In this document: positions 8,225-16,690 of the stretch, piece by piece
Layout: each line of letters begins with the position of its first letter
Numbering within the stretch: position 1 is the stretch's first letter
NCBI GenBank assembly: GCA_028687435.1
Contig: JAQUAF010000009.1
Coordinates: 50,567-114,566, forward strand
Direction of reading: 5' to 3'
Source: Verrucomicrobiia bacterium
Lineage (GTDB): Bacteria; Verrucomicrobiota; Verrucomicrobiia; JABWAM01
Length of the DNA stretch: 64,000 nt
The notes under the pieces: model-generated
Databases searched by the model: none
Told to the model about the DNA's origin: nothing
What the model saw: only the letters and a program-made list of their open reading frames with translations
Program-made: the position numbers and the translations under genes

Positions 8225-9070
8225 ATGAAGAAATTCCTTTCTGACGGGCATATTCACCTGACTTCGGACACGAAAGAAGGAAGAGGGGAGTTTGCGAGGC
8301 GTTTGAAAATCCCGGGCATGCGGGCGGCGCTCTTGATTTCGCTGCCTCCGCGTTCATCGGCTTATTCGCCGGACATGATCACCGGAACCGGGGCGCGATT
8401 GGATCATCTTTTTTATTGGGCGGGCAGCGCCAGGAATGTTTTTCCATTCTACCGGCTGGATCCGCTCGAGAAGGACGCCATTCGACAGGTCGGTCTGGCG
8501 GTCAAGCGCGGCGTGGCCGGATTCAAGGTCATGTGCGACCGGTTTTATCCGGGCGACGCCCGGGCTTTGAAAGTCTTTCGTTGCATTGCCGAAAACAACA
8601 AGCCGATCCTTTTTCACTCGGGAATCCTGTGGGATCTGGCGGATTCGTCGCGATACCACCGGCCGGTTGAGTTCGAGTCCCTTATCCACGTGCCCCATTT
8701 GAGGTTTGCCCTTGCTCATATTTCCTGGCCGTGGTGCGACGAGGCGATTGCGGTGTTTGGAAAATTCCTTCATGTTCAGAGAACCAAAGGCGCCGTGTGT
8801 CCCCAAATGTATATCGACACAACCCCCGGAACCCCTCCCATTTACCGGCATGAGGCGCTGTCCAGATTGTTTGGCGTCGGATATCCATTGAGCGAAAAAG
8901 TTTTCTTTGGAACCGACAATTCGGCGAACGATTATGACGTTGCGGGGGCAAAAACCTGGATTCAGCGGGATCTGGCGGTTTTCAAGCGGCTGAAATTGAA
9001 GCGTGAAGTGATTCAAAATGTGATGGGCAAAAACCTGGAAAGATTTCTCGGGGTGAAATTGGATTCGTAA
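8225..9070 (+). CDS. Amidohydrolase_2-type metal-dependent hydrolase
   Basis: A 281-residue TIM-barrel amidohydrolase. Metal-binding H-x-H is DGHIHLTSD at residues 8-16. Other signature points are GFKVMCDR, PILFHSG (His on a central strand), LAHISWPWCDEA (second His) and FFGTDNSAND, the terminal catalytic Asp motif. Enzymes of this family hydrolyse or decarboxylate small ring or carboxylate compounds; the substrate is unknown. No signal peptide, so cytoplasmic. It follows the decayed secreted gene and is probably transcribed from its own promoter directly at the start codon. A second, differently diverged member of this superfamily lies at 40969. Confidence 0.8.
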   Translation: MKKFLSDGHIHLTSDTKEGRGEFARRLKIPGMRAALLISLPPRSSAYSPDMITGTGARLDHLFYWAGSARNVFPFYRLDPLEKDAIRQVGLAVKRGVAGFKVMCDRFYPGDARALKVFRCIAENNKPILFHSGILWDLADSSRYHRPVEFESLIHVPHLRFALAHISWPWCDEAIAVFGKFLHVQRTKGAVCPQMYIDTTPGTPPIYRHEALSRLFGVGYPLSEKVFFGTDNSANDYDVAGAKTWIQRDLAVFKRLKLKREVIQNVMGKNLERFLGVKLDS

Positions 9071-9171
9071 AATGGTCGTTTCATCAGTCCGGCGCCGGGT
9101 GTCGAAGTGGCCCGGTTCGGAGGGGTTGATTCAATGTTTGGCGAAAAAATGAATTGGAGATGGATTTTTTG

Positions 9172-9380
9172 ACAGGATTAACAGGATTGACAGGATTTTT
9201 ATACAAGAGGCGGACCTCCCCAACCCCTCCTTGGCAAGGAGGGGCTAAAATTGAGCCTCCCCTTGCCAAGGGGAGGATTAAGGAGGGGTGCGTCGTGCAC
9301 TTGTCTCGCCATAGCTCGCAGAGCGAAGGCGGATCGACCATCGAGCGTCAAGCTGCCGCGCTCCGGCGCGGCTTAATTTA
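9172..9380. repeat. Intergenic repeat cluster upstream of murI
   Basis: The 312-nt gap before murI contains three tandem copies of ACAGGATT with a 9-nt period (starting 9172, 9181, 9190), then two adjacent palindromes, CCCCTCC-TTGGCAA-GGAGGGG (9224-9244) and its sister centred on TTGCCAA (9256-9276). Another copy of the palindrome is at 46937-46957. The last 80 nt include a GC-rich hairpin (CCGCGCtccgGCGCGG, about 9356-9371) just before the murI start. Similar short elements are common as intergenic mobile or REP-like repeats. No gene is seen in this gap. Confidence 0.7.
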
Positions 9381-9382
9381 AG

Positions 9383-10195
9383 ATGAACCCCTTGGTTGGC
9401 ATTTTTGATTCCGGTGTGGGCGGGTTGTCGGTGCTGAAAGCCATCCGGCTCCGGTTGCCGCAGACGCCATTGGTTTATGTGGCGGACCAGGCGCATGTGC
9501 CTTATGGCCCGCGTCCAGTGGAAGATGTTCGCGCCCTGGCCTGCGGCATTGTTCGTTTTCTCAAACGGCAGGGGGCGGGAATCATTGTGGTGGCGTGCAA
9601 CACCGCCTCTGCGGCGGCGTTGCATGAGTTGCGGCGGCTTTATCCCAGGCTGGTTTTTGTGGGCATGGAACCGGCGGTCAAACCGGCCGCGATCCACACC
9701 CGCAGCGGGGTGGTGGGGGTGCTGGCCACGCAGGGAACATTGAGGGGAAAACTTTATGCCTCCGTGGTTGAGAGGTTTGCCCATGGAAGGCGCGTCATGG
9801 AGGATCCCTGCGCCGGGTTGGTGGCGGAGATTGAAAAGGGCCATTTGAACGGCGACCGGACGCGGGACATCCTCCAGCGGGCCCTGGCGCCCATGCTGGC
9901 CTCGGGAGCAGATACGATTGTGCTGGGATGCACCCATTATCCCTTTGTTTTGCCGTTGATCCGGGAGATTGCCGGGGAGGGCGTGCAAGTGATCGATCCC
10001 GCGCCGGCCATTGCGCGGCGGGTCGCCCATCTGCTGGCCCATCATCAGGCCGTTAAATCGGCAGGCGTTGGGGCGTTGACGCTCCTCACCACCGGAAAGC
10101 CGGGGCTTTTCCAACGCATGGCCGGACGGTTTCTGGAGAGCGAAGTGTCTTGCGGAACTTTGGCGTGGCGGGACATGGACTTGGAGTTTGAATGA
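9383..10195 (+). CDS. murI: Glutamate racemase
   Basis: A 270-residue glutamate racemase, which interconverts L- and D-glutamate to supply D-Glu for peptidoglycan. Signatures: FDSGVGGLSVL at residues 7-17 (catalytic Asp/Ser), VACNTASA with C72 and LGCTHYPF with C183, the two catalytic cysteines, plus PYGPRP. Cytoplasmic. The length is standard. It implies a peptidoglycan-building organism, consistent with free-living PVC bacteria. It is preceded by a repeat cluster and followed by a terminator-like hairpin, so it is probably a single-gene transcript. Confidence 0.96.
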   Translation: MNPLVGIFDSGVGGLSVLKAIRLRLPQTPLVYVADQAHVPYGPRPVEDVRALACGIVRFLKRQGAGIIVVACNTASAAALHELRRLYPRLVFVGMEPAVKPAAIHTRSGVVGVLATQGTLRGKLYASVVERFAHGRRVMEDPCAGLVAEIEKGHLNGDRTRDILQRALAPMLASGADTIVLGCTHYPFVLPLIREIAGEGVQVIDPAPAIARRVAHLLAHHQAVKSAGVGALTLLTTGKPGLFQRMAGRFLESEVSCGTLAWRDMDLEFE

Positions 10196-10301
10196 GGTTG
10201 GGGAACAGGATGAACATGGATGAGGGATCGAAAAAATCCTGAGAATTCCGTCCATCCATGTTGAACAAGCGGGGGCGAATTCAGTCCCATAAACCCTCCT
10301 G

Positions 10302-10326
10302 AAAGCTGTTGGCTGGCGGCTTTTTT
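10302..10326 (+). terminator. Probable intrinsic terminator after murI
   Basis: AAAGCTG (10302-10308), an 8-nt loop, CGGCTTT (10317-10323), with T residues continuing to 10326. One G-U pair in a 7-bp stem. It lies about 100 nt after the murI stop and just before the kinase promoter region. Confidence 0.5.
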
Positions 10327-10343
10327 ATGTATACAGTGGCGGG

Positions 10344-11345
10344 GTGGCAACTGGAGATCCCGTTTTAAAAGAGATTTTGATGGAACGGCAGGTGTCGTAC
10401 CGTCTGGTACGGTGTTTGGGCGAGGGGGGGATGGGCACGGTGTATGAGGCGATCCAAACCGGCGCCTATGAATTTTCCAAACGGGTGGCCATCAAGCTGA
10501 TCCGTTCCAAGATTGCGGCGCGCGAGGAATTCATCCGGAATTTTGTGGGCGAGGCCAAACTGGTGGCGCAACTGATTCATGCCAATATTGTCCAAACCTA
10601 TCACCTTGGGAGTTACCGGGATGCGCCATTCATCGTCATGGAATACCTGGATGGCATGGATCTTCAGCAGTTCCAACATATCCTTGCGGCGAGAGAGAAA
10701 TATGTGCCGGTGCCCCTGGCGGTGTTCATTGCCAGCCGGGTTTGCCGGGGATTGGCTTATGCCCACGGCAAAACCGACGCGAATGGAATGCCGCTGGGAA
10801 TCGTGCATCGCGACATCAGTCCCTCCAATATTGTCATTTCAAGGGAGGGGGATGTGAAGATCACGGATTTCGGGCTGGCCAAGGCCGGTAATCTCATGTT
10901 GGACGGCGAGGGGAAGGTGGTGATGGGAAAGTCCCGGTACATGTCTCCGGAACAGGCCAAGGGGGAGGCAACCGATGCGCGATCGGACATTTTTTCCCTT
11001 GGCGTGGTGCTTAGCGAGATGCTGGTCGGGGTCAATATTTTCCAGGGGGCTGATTCGTCGGAGGAAAAACTGCGCGTGGTTGAAATGGAAATACCCGATT
11101 TGAGAACCTTGCGAAAAGATCTCGATCCGGCTCTTTCCAGGATTCTCAAGCGCGTGCTGTCGCGCGACCCGGCCAAACGATATCCAAACGCGGGGGATTT
11201 GCTGGTGGCTCTGGAACGGCACATCTATTCCGACGGGTATGGTCCCACCAGCGAAACGCTGGGCAAATACATGAAAAAACATTTTGAGCACAGGCTTCCA
11301 GATGCGGGACGTTCCGGGGAAACCCGCATGATCGAGATGAAATGA
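10344..11345 (+). CDS. Soluble Hanks-type Ser/Thr protein kinase
   Basis: A 333-residue protein kinase with almost only the catalytic domain. Seen in order: Gly-rich loop GEGGMGTVYEA, catalytic Lys in RVAIKLIR (about residue 51), HRDISPSN with catalytic Asp about 157, DFGLAK, an activation segment ending MGKSRYMSPEQAKG, and SDIFSLGVVLSEML. The HRDxSPxN form (Ser in place of Lys) is a common bacterial variant. There is no transmembrane segment or sensor domain after the kinase, only a short basic tail. The start may be GTG 10344, which lies 8 nt after a TATACA box (10330-10335), or ATG 10380. Target and signal are unknown. Confidence 0.9.
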   Translation: MATGDPVLKEILMERQVSYRLVRCLGEGGMGTVYEAIQTGAYEFSKRVAIKLIRSKIAAREEFIRNFVGEAKLVAQLIHANIVQTYHLGSYRDAPFIVMEYLDGMDLQQFQHILAAREKYVPVPLAVFIASRVCRGLAYAHGKTDANGMPLGIVHRDISPSNIVISREGDVKITDFGLAKAGNLMLDGEGKVVMGKSRYMSPEQAKGEATDARSDIFSLGVVLSEMLVGVNIFQGADSSEEKLRVVEMEIPDLRTLRKDLDPALSRILKRVLSRDPAKRYPNAGDLLVALERHIYSDGYGPTSETLGKYMKKHFEHRLPDAGRSGETRMIEMK

Positions 11346-11402
11346 ATGTCAGGTTATCAGACTGAGGGAATTGAGATGGGACGATTTTTTAGATGTTTAC
11401 GG

Positions 11403-11500
11403 AATGTCATTGCGAGGAGTTCGTTGAAACGAACGACGAAGCAATCTCGTATCGGGGATTGCTTCGTCGTGCGCTAAAGCGCACTCCTCGCAATGACATT
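11403..11500. repeat. 98-bp palindromic mobile repeat
   Basis: Perfect 18-bp terminal inverted repeats (AATGTCATTGCGAGGAGT at 11403-11420, its complement at 11483-11500) enclose a second inverted pair, CGACGAAGCAATC (11434-11446) with GATTGCTTCGTCG (11457-11469). Two small hairpins (TTCGTTgaaACGAA, GTGCGCtaaaGCGCAC) lie between outer and inner arms. This cruciform family (cattgcgaggag...gaagcaatc) is widespread in bacterial intergenic regions. It separates the kinase from the ABC importer operon. Confidence 0.85.
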
Positions 11501-11559
11501 GAGGAGAGATTCCAGTGATGACTGCATTTCATTGAACTGAATAAAAACGGAGAGAAACC

Positions 11560-12615
11560 ATGGGAAAAGCGAAGATTTTGGTTTGCATGGCCTGGCTGGC
11601 CTGCTGGTTGACCGGCAGGGCGGGGGAGGCGGTGGAAATGCGGGTGGGGCATTTTCCCAACGTGACCCATGCCCAGGCGGTATTGGGACGGGCAACGGGC
11701 GAATTCGAAAAAACAGCGGGATTGCCCATCCGATGGAGCCAGTTCAACGCCGGGCCATCGGCGGTGGAGGCGCTTTTCGCCGGCGCGCTGGACGCCTCCT
11801 ACATTGGCCCCAACCCGGCCGTCAATGGATTCCTCAAGTCAAAGGGAAAGTCTTTTTGCATCGTGGCCGGTGCGGCCAGCGGTGGCGCGGCCTTGGTGTT
11901 GCGTCCGGATGCGGGGATCCAAGGAGAGAAGGATTTTGGCGGCAAAAAAGTGGCGACTCCCCAACTGGGCAACACGCAGGACGTGGCGGCCAGGGTCTGG
12001 TTCCAATCCAAGGGATATCGGTTGGTGGAAAAGGGGGGTGATTTGACGCTGATGCCGCTGGCGAATCCGGATCAGTTGTTGATGTTCCAAAAACGGCAGA
12101 TTGACGCCGCGTGGACCATCGAGCCATGGGTTTCGAGGCTCGAGCAGGAGGCGGGCGGCAGGATTTTTCTTGAGGAGAAAAGCCTGTGGAAAAACGGCCG
12201 CTATGTAACGACCCTTCTGGTGGTGAGCCGGAGTTTTCTTTCCTCCAATCGTTCGGCGGTCAAGCGGCTCATCAAGGCGCATGTGGCCATGACCCGGCGT
12301 CTTGCGGCCCGGCAGGAGGCCTTGCTGCCTGTTTTGAATGGGGAATTGCGCAAGGAAACCGGGAAGGAATTGTCTCCCGCGGTGTTGCGCAGCGCCATGA
12401 AAAGAGTGGAGTTTACCTGGGAACCCATGCGGGAATCCCTGCTCAAGTCCGCCGAGGACGCTTACAAGGCCGGTTTTTTGCGCGAGGAACCGGTATTGGA
12501 TGGCATTTACGATTTGAGTCTGCTAGAGGAGGTTTTGAAGGAGAAAGATCAGGCATTCTTTTCCGGTGGAACAGCGGTGCAGGAGCCCCGCCCTCCATTG
12601 GAACACAACAAATAA
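11560..12615 (+). CDS. Sulfonate/nitrate-type ABC substrate-binding protein
   Basis: A 351-residue periplasmic binding protein of the SsuA/TauA/NMT1 family. A signal peptide (residues 1-22) is followed by MRVGHFPNVTHAQAVLG, the typical family opening, then ALFAGALDASYIGPNPAVNGF and ATPQLGNTQDVAARVW. A Shine-Dalgarno (GGAGAG) precedes the ATG. The last 16 or so codons (GTAVQEPRPPLEHNK) are read from the left arm of a mobile hairpin repeat, so the original C-terminus ended near 12570 and was altered by the insertion. First gene of an importer operon with an ATPase and permease; cysK between them argues that the ligand carries sulfur. The exact ligand (taurine, alkanesulfonate, sulfate ester) is not determinable. 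Confidence 0.85.
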   Translation: MGKAKILVCMAWLACWLTGRAGEAVEMRVGHFPNVTHAQAVLGRATGEFEKTAGLPIRWSQFNAGPSAVEALFAGALDASYIGPNPAVNGFLKSKGKSFCIVAGAASGGAALVLRPDAGIQGEKDFGGKKVATPQLGNTQDVAARVWFQSKGYRLVEKGGDLTLMPLANPDQLLMFQKRQIDAAWTIEPWVSRLEQEAGGRIFLEEKSLWKNGRYVTTLLVVSRSFLSSNRSAVKRLIKAHVAMTRRLAARQEALLPVLNGELRKETGKELSPAVLRSAMKRVEFTWEPMRESLLKSAEDAYKAGFLREEPVLDGIYDLSLLEEVLKEKDQAFFSGGTAVQEPRPPLEHNK

Positions 12616-12640
12616 ATGGAGGGCGGGGCTCCTGCACCGC
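12574..12640. repeat. Hairpin repeat, copy 1 (inside operon, overlaps CDS end)
   Basis: Perfect 25-bp inverted arms at 12574-12598 and 12616-12640, core GGAGCCCCGCCCTCC, with a 17-nt loop. Related copies are at 38399-38468 and 60714-60784. The left arm encodes the C-terminal end of the binding protein and the right arm ends 20 nt before the cysK ATG. Transcribed, it forms a very stable hairpin between the first and second operon genes and could lower or stabilise expression of one side. Confidence 0.9.
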
Positions 12641-12660
12641 CGCTTTGGCATGATTGCGTT

Positions 12661-13650
12661 ATGACTCGCATCTTTGATGACATCACCCAGACCGTTGGCA
12701 ATACCCCTTTGGTGCGGTTGAATCGCACGGCGCGGAAACACGGGGCGCAGGCGGAAATTTTATTGAAACTGGAATTTTTCAATCCTTTGGGCAGCGTGAA
12801 GGACCGCATTGCGGTGGCCATGGTGGAGGAGGCTTTCAAGGCGGGAAAGATCAACCAGGACACCTTGCTCATCGAACCCACCAGCGGCAATACCGGCATT
12901 GGGCTGGCTTTTGTGGCTGCGGCGAGAGGGTTGAAATTGGTGCTGACCATGCCCGAAACCATGAGTCTGGAACGGCGCAAGCTTCTCAAGGCGCTTGGCG
13001 CAAAATTGGTTTTGACCGCAGCCAACCTGGGAATGACGGGGGCGATCGACAAGGCCGAAGAAATCCAGCGCAAGGTTCCCAACAGCCTGATCATGCAGCA
13101 GTTTTCCAATCCCGCCAATCCGGAGGCGCATCGCCGGACCACGGCGGAGGAAATCTGGCGCGATACGGAGGGAAGGCTGGATTTTCTGGTCGCGGGCGTG
13201 GGAACGGGCGGAACCATCACCGGCATCGGGGAAACGCTCAAGGCGAAGAAGCCGGATTTGAAGGTGGTGGCGATTGAGCCGGCAGCCTCGGCTGTTTTGT
13301 CAGGTGGAAAACCCGGGGCGCATCAGTTGCAGGGCTTGGGGGCGGGGTTTGTTCCGGAAGTCTTGAACCGGGCGGTGATCGACGAGGTGATTCCGGTCCG
13401 GCATGAGGATTCGGGACCCATCAGCCGGGAGGTCAATACCCTGGATGGCATTCCCATTGGCATTTCCAGCGGCGCGGCGGTGTGGGCGGCGTTGCAACTG
13501 GCCAAACGTCCGGAGAACCGCGGCAAACGCATGGTGGTCATCATCCCTTCCTGCAGCGAGCGGTATCTTTCCTCGTGGTTGTTTGCCGATTTGAATGCCG
13601 ACAGCGATTTGATTGAGGGGCAAAACTTCGACTCCCGCGTTTCCTCATGA
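12661..13650 (+). CDS. cysK: Cysteine synthase A
   Basis: A 329-residue PLP-dependent O-acetylserine sulfhydrylase making cysteine from O-acetylserine and sulfide. Signatures: TVGNTPLVRL, PLP lysine K47 in NPLGSVKDR, EPTSGNTGIGLAF, the phosphate-binding GVGTGGTITGIG and GISSGAA. The reading frame extends upstream into the hairpin repeat, but ATG 12661 (MTRIFDDI) is where homology begins. It overlaps the downstream ATPase by ATGA (13647-13650), so it is cotranscribed with the ABC importer and suggests that imported organosulfur feeds cysteine synthesis. Confidence 0.95.
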   Translation: MTRIFDDITQTVGNTPLVRLNRTARKHGAQAEILLKLEFFNPLGSVKDRIAVAMVEEAFKAGKINQDTLLIEPTSGNTGIGLAFVAAARGLKLVLTMPETMSLERRKLLKALGAKLVLTAANLGMTGAIDKAEEIQRKVPNSLIMQQFSNPANPEAHRRTTAEEIWRDTEGRLDFLVAGVGTGGTITGIGETLKAKKPDLKVVAIEPAASAVLSGGKPGAHQLQGLGAGFVPEVLNRAVIDEVIPVRHEDSGPISREVNTLDGIPIGISSGAAVWAALQLAKRPENRGKRMVVIIPSCSERYLSSWLFADLNADSDLIEGQNFDSRVSS

Positions 13651-14480
13651 TCAAAACCGAGGATCATTCTCCCGCAGCGGCCATGCCCCTGCCAAAATTG
13701 GTTTTGCGCGAGGTGACCAAGGCCTACAACACCCGGCATGGGATTGTGGAGGCCTTGTTGCCCACCAATCTCGAGGTGAAGAAAAATGAGTTTCTGGTGA
13801 TTGTCGGGCCGTCCGGATGCGGAAAAACGACCTTGCTGAATTTGATCGCGGGTTTTGACCATCCGACCAGCGGAGAAGTGTTGATGGATGGACATCCCAT
13901 CAAAGGGCCGGGCTTTGACCGGCTGGTCATGTTTCAGGAGGCGGCTCTTTTCCCCTGGCTGAAGGTGATCGACAATGTGATGTACGGGTTGAAATGGAAG
14001 AAGGGGTTAAACCGGGCGGAGCGAAGGGATGTGGCCATGTGTTTTCTGGAGATGGTTCACCTAGGGCGTTTTGCCGACGCCAGTATCCATGAGTTGTCCG
14101 GGGGCATGAAACAACGGGTGGCCCTGGCGCGGGCTCTGGCGCCCAATCCCCGGGTGTTGTTGATGGACGAACCGTTTGCAGCCTTGGACGCGTTGACGCG
14201 CGAGGGACTCTATCTGCAATTTCAGGAAATCATTGCCGCCACCAAAAAGACGGTGATTTTCGTGACGCATAATGTAAGGGAGGCGGCATGCCTGGGCGAC
14301 CGGGTGGCGGTGATGAGCGCCTGCCCGGGACGGATCAAAAGGGAGTTGATGATCGATCTGCCCCGGCCGAGACAGTTCAACCGGACGGAGGTCAGTGTTC
14401 CCGCCGCTGAAATCGGGCGGGAATTGCATGCGGATTTGCCGGACGAGGAAGGAGGACGCGGTGTGGCAGAGGAATTTTAG
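13647..14480 (+). CDS. ABC transporter ATPase, SsuB/TauB type
   Basis: A 277-residue cytoplasmic ATPase powering the importer. Walker A GPSGCGKTT at residues 54-62, Q-loop MFQEAALFPWL, signature LSGGMKQRVALARAL, Walker B VLLMDEPFAALDA and H-loop VTHNVREA. The LFPWL after the Q-loop is typical of the nitrate/sulfonate/taurine subfamily. It overlaps the cysK stop by 4 nt and the permease start by 20 nt. Confidence 0.92.
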   Translation: MIKTEDHSPAAAMPLPKLVLREVTKAYNTRHGIVEALLPTNLEVKKNEFLVIVGPSGCGKTTLLNLIAGFDHPTSGEVLMDGHPIKGPGFDRLVMFQEAALFPWLKVIDNVMYGLKWKKGLNRAERRDVAMCFLEMVHLGRFADASIHELSGGMKQRVALARALAPNPRVLLMDEPFAALDALTREGLYLQFQEIIAATKKTVIFVTHNVREAACLGDRVAVMSACPGRIKRELMIDLPRPRQFNRTEVSVPAAEIGRELHADLPDEEGGRGVAEEF

Positions 14481-15222
14481 GACCTTGGTTTTTTACCTGG
14501 TGTTGCTGGCGCTGTGGCAGATTTTTTTTGAGATGCGCTTTTTCCCCGAATACATCCTGCCGTCTCCTGGCATGGTGTTCCGGCGGCTGCGGGAATTGGG
14601 TGGGGACGGGATCCTGTGGCCGAGCGTCAAGGCGACGCTGTTGCGGATGGCCATTGGATTCGGTTTGTCGGCTTTGATTGGTTTGGGGGTGGGGGTGGCC
14701 ATGGGAATGTTGCCGGTGGCCAACCAGTATTTGAGATCGGTTTTTCTGGGCATGCAAACCCTGCCGTCGGCGGCATGGGTGCCGATCTCGCTTTTGATCT
14801 TCGGCTTGAGCGACCGGGGCATCTATTTTGTGATCATCATGAGTTCCATGGCTGCGGTGGCCATTGCGACGGCGGATGGCATTGCCAACATTCCACCGCT
14901 TTACCTGCGCGCGGCCAAGACTCTGGGAACGCCCCGATGGGCCATGGGATACCAGGTCATTCTGCCCGCGGCGCTGCCTTCGGTGATGACGGGATTCAAA
15001 CTGGGGTGGACGCTGGGCTGGCACGGCGCCGTCTCCGCGGAGTTGATCAAGTCCAGCATTGGATTGGGTTTTCTGCTGCACATGGGACGGGAATTGAATG
15101 ACATGTCCCAAGTCCTGGGTCTCATGCTGGTGACGATTTTCTTTGGCGTGCTGATGGACCGCTTTTTGTTCGGGGTCATGGAAAACCGCATCCGCCGCCG
15201 CTGGGGATTGGATCACGAATGA
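14461..15222 (+). CDS. ABC transporter permease, SsuC/TauC type
   Basis: A 253-residue inner-membrane permease with about six helices and the EAA-like loop (LRAAKTLGTPRWAMGYQVIL). The start is GTG 14461: an excellent Shine-Dalgarno (AAGGAGG, 14449-14455) lies 5 nt upstream, and membrane sequence begins a few residues later. It completes the binding protein, ATPase, permease set with cysK inserted. No monooxygenase (SsuD, TauD) is present in the window. Confidence 0.92.
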   Translation: MWQRNFRTLVFYLVLLALWQIFFEMRFFPEYILPSPGMVFRRLRELGGDGILWPSVKATLLRMAIGFGLSALIGLGVGVAMGMLPVANQYLRSVFLGMQTLPSAAWVPISLLIFGLSDRGIYFVIIMSSMAAVAIATADGIANIPPLYLRAAKTLGTPRWAMGYQVILPAALPSVMTGFKLGWTLGWHGAVSAELIKSSIGLGFLLHMGRELNDMSQVLGLMLVTIFFGVLMDRFLFGVMENRIRRRWGLDHE

Positions 15223-15349
15223 CGTCCGAGATGACGCATTGATTTTATATGTCATTGACACTGATATCATGGCGCCAACATGATGTCAGTATGAGTGATG
15301 CCATGCGACGGGAGTTTTCGGACCTTGTTTTTATTGATGCGTCTGAAGC

Positions 15350-16687
15350 TCAATCGTTTGTTGAACTCAGGTATTGCCGGGTTTCGGCCACGAGCACGCC
15401 GCTGAGGGCGATCAGGGAGATGAGGTTGGGGATGGCCATCAGGCCGTTGGCGATGTCCGCAAAGTCCCAGACGATTTTAAGGGAGGCCACTGAACCGATC
15501 ATCACGGCCGCCACCCAGAGCCACCGGTAATAACGGATGCTGGGCGCGCCGAAAAGATATTCCACAGCCTTTTCCCCGTAGTACGACCATCCCAGGATGG
15601 TTGAAAAAACGAATGTCAGCAGTCCCAAGGTCAGCACGATGGGGCCGATGACGGGGATGTCGTCGAATGCCGCCCAGGTGAGTTCGCTGCCTTTGAGTCC
15701 CCTGGTCCATTCTCCCGAGTTGATCAAGACCAGGCCGGTCATGGCGCAGACGACAACCGTATCCCAGAAGGTGCCGGTGGATGACACCAATGCTTGGCGG
15801 ACCGGATTTTTGGTTTGGGCTGCCGCCGCGACAATGGGGGCGCTTCCCAATCCGGATTCATTGGAGAACAATCCCCGCGCGATGCCGTAGCGCATGGCTT
15901 CCATGATGCCCGCGCCGAGAAAACCGCCGACCGCAGCATGGCCGGTGAATGCGCTTTGAACGATCAGTTGGATGGAGCCGGGGATTTTCGAAAAGTTCAT
16001 GCACAGCAGAATGGCGCACCCCGCCACATAAACAATCGCCATGAAAGGAACGAGCCATTCGCATGCCCGGGCAATCGACTTGATGCCGCCCAAAATGACT
16101 GCGGCTGCGAGGAGGGTCATGACCAGTCCGCTTTGCCAGGGGGCAATATGGAATGTTTTTTCCATGAGACTGGCGGCGGAATTGGCCTGGACCATGTTGC
16201 CGATGCCGAAAGCCGCCACAGCCGTCAATACCGCAAATATAAAGCCAAGCCAGCGGCAATTCATGCCGCGTTCAAGCACGTACATGGGACCGCCGGCCAT
16301 CATGCCTTCCTGCGTGGTGATCCGGTATTTCACGGAAAGGAGGGCTTCCGCGTATTTGGTTGCAATGCCAAAAACGCCGGTCAACCACATCCAGAGCAAT
16401 GCGCCCGGCCCCCCCAATGCGACGGCTGTGGCCACGCCCACAATGTTTCCCGTTCCAATGGTCGCGGCCAGCGCTGTCATCAGGGATCCAAAATGGCTGA
16501 TGTCGCCTGTTCCCTCATTGCTCCGTTGAAAGGACAGTTTGATGCCTTTGAGGAGATGCCGTTGGATGAATCCCAGCCGGAAGGTAAGGTAAAGGTGAGT
16601 GCCAAAAAGGAGGATCAACAGAGGGGGGCCCCAGACCCAATCGCTGATGGTGGAAAGAGTTTTTCCAAAATGGTCCATGATTTTCAA
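15350..16687 (-). CDS. Sodium:alanine symporter (AGCS family)
   Basis: A 445-residue membrane protein with about eleven helices importing alanine or glycine with Na+. Family signatures: ATIGTGNIVGVATAVALGGP, GMMAGGPMYVLERG, GLFSNESGLGSAP and SSTGTFWDT. The start codon lies 3 nt after the stop of the diguanylate cyclase gene, so both are probably in one transcript. An ATG at 16678 is an alternative start. Confidence 0.93.
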   Translation of the reverse strand: MKIMDHFGKTLSTISDWVWGPPLLILLFGTHLYLTFRLGFIQRHLLKGIKLSFQRSNEGTGDISHFGSLMTALAATIGTGNIVGVATAVALGGPGALLWMWLTGVFGIATKYAEALLSVKYRITTQEGMMAGGPMYVLERGMNCRWLGFIFAVLTAVAAFGIGNMVQANSAASLMEKTFHIAPWQSGLVMTLLAAAVILGGIKSIARACEWLVPFMAIVYVAGCAILLCMNFSKIPGSIQLIVQSAFTGHAAVGGFLGAGIMEAMRYGIARGLFSNESGLGSAPIVAAAAQTKNPVRQALVSSTGTFWDTVVVCAMTGLVLINSGEWTRGLKGSELTWAAFDDIPVIGPIVLTLGLLTFVFSTILGWSYYGEKAVEYLFGAPSIRYYRWLWVAAVMIGSVASLKIVWDFADIANGLMAIPNLISLIALSGVLVAETRQYLSSTND

Positions 16688-16690
16688 GTG

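Noticed and set aside
12616..13650. Upstream start for cysK at 12616
   Set aside because: The first 15 codons would be translated from the hairpin repeat; homology starts at ATG 12661.
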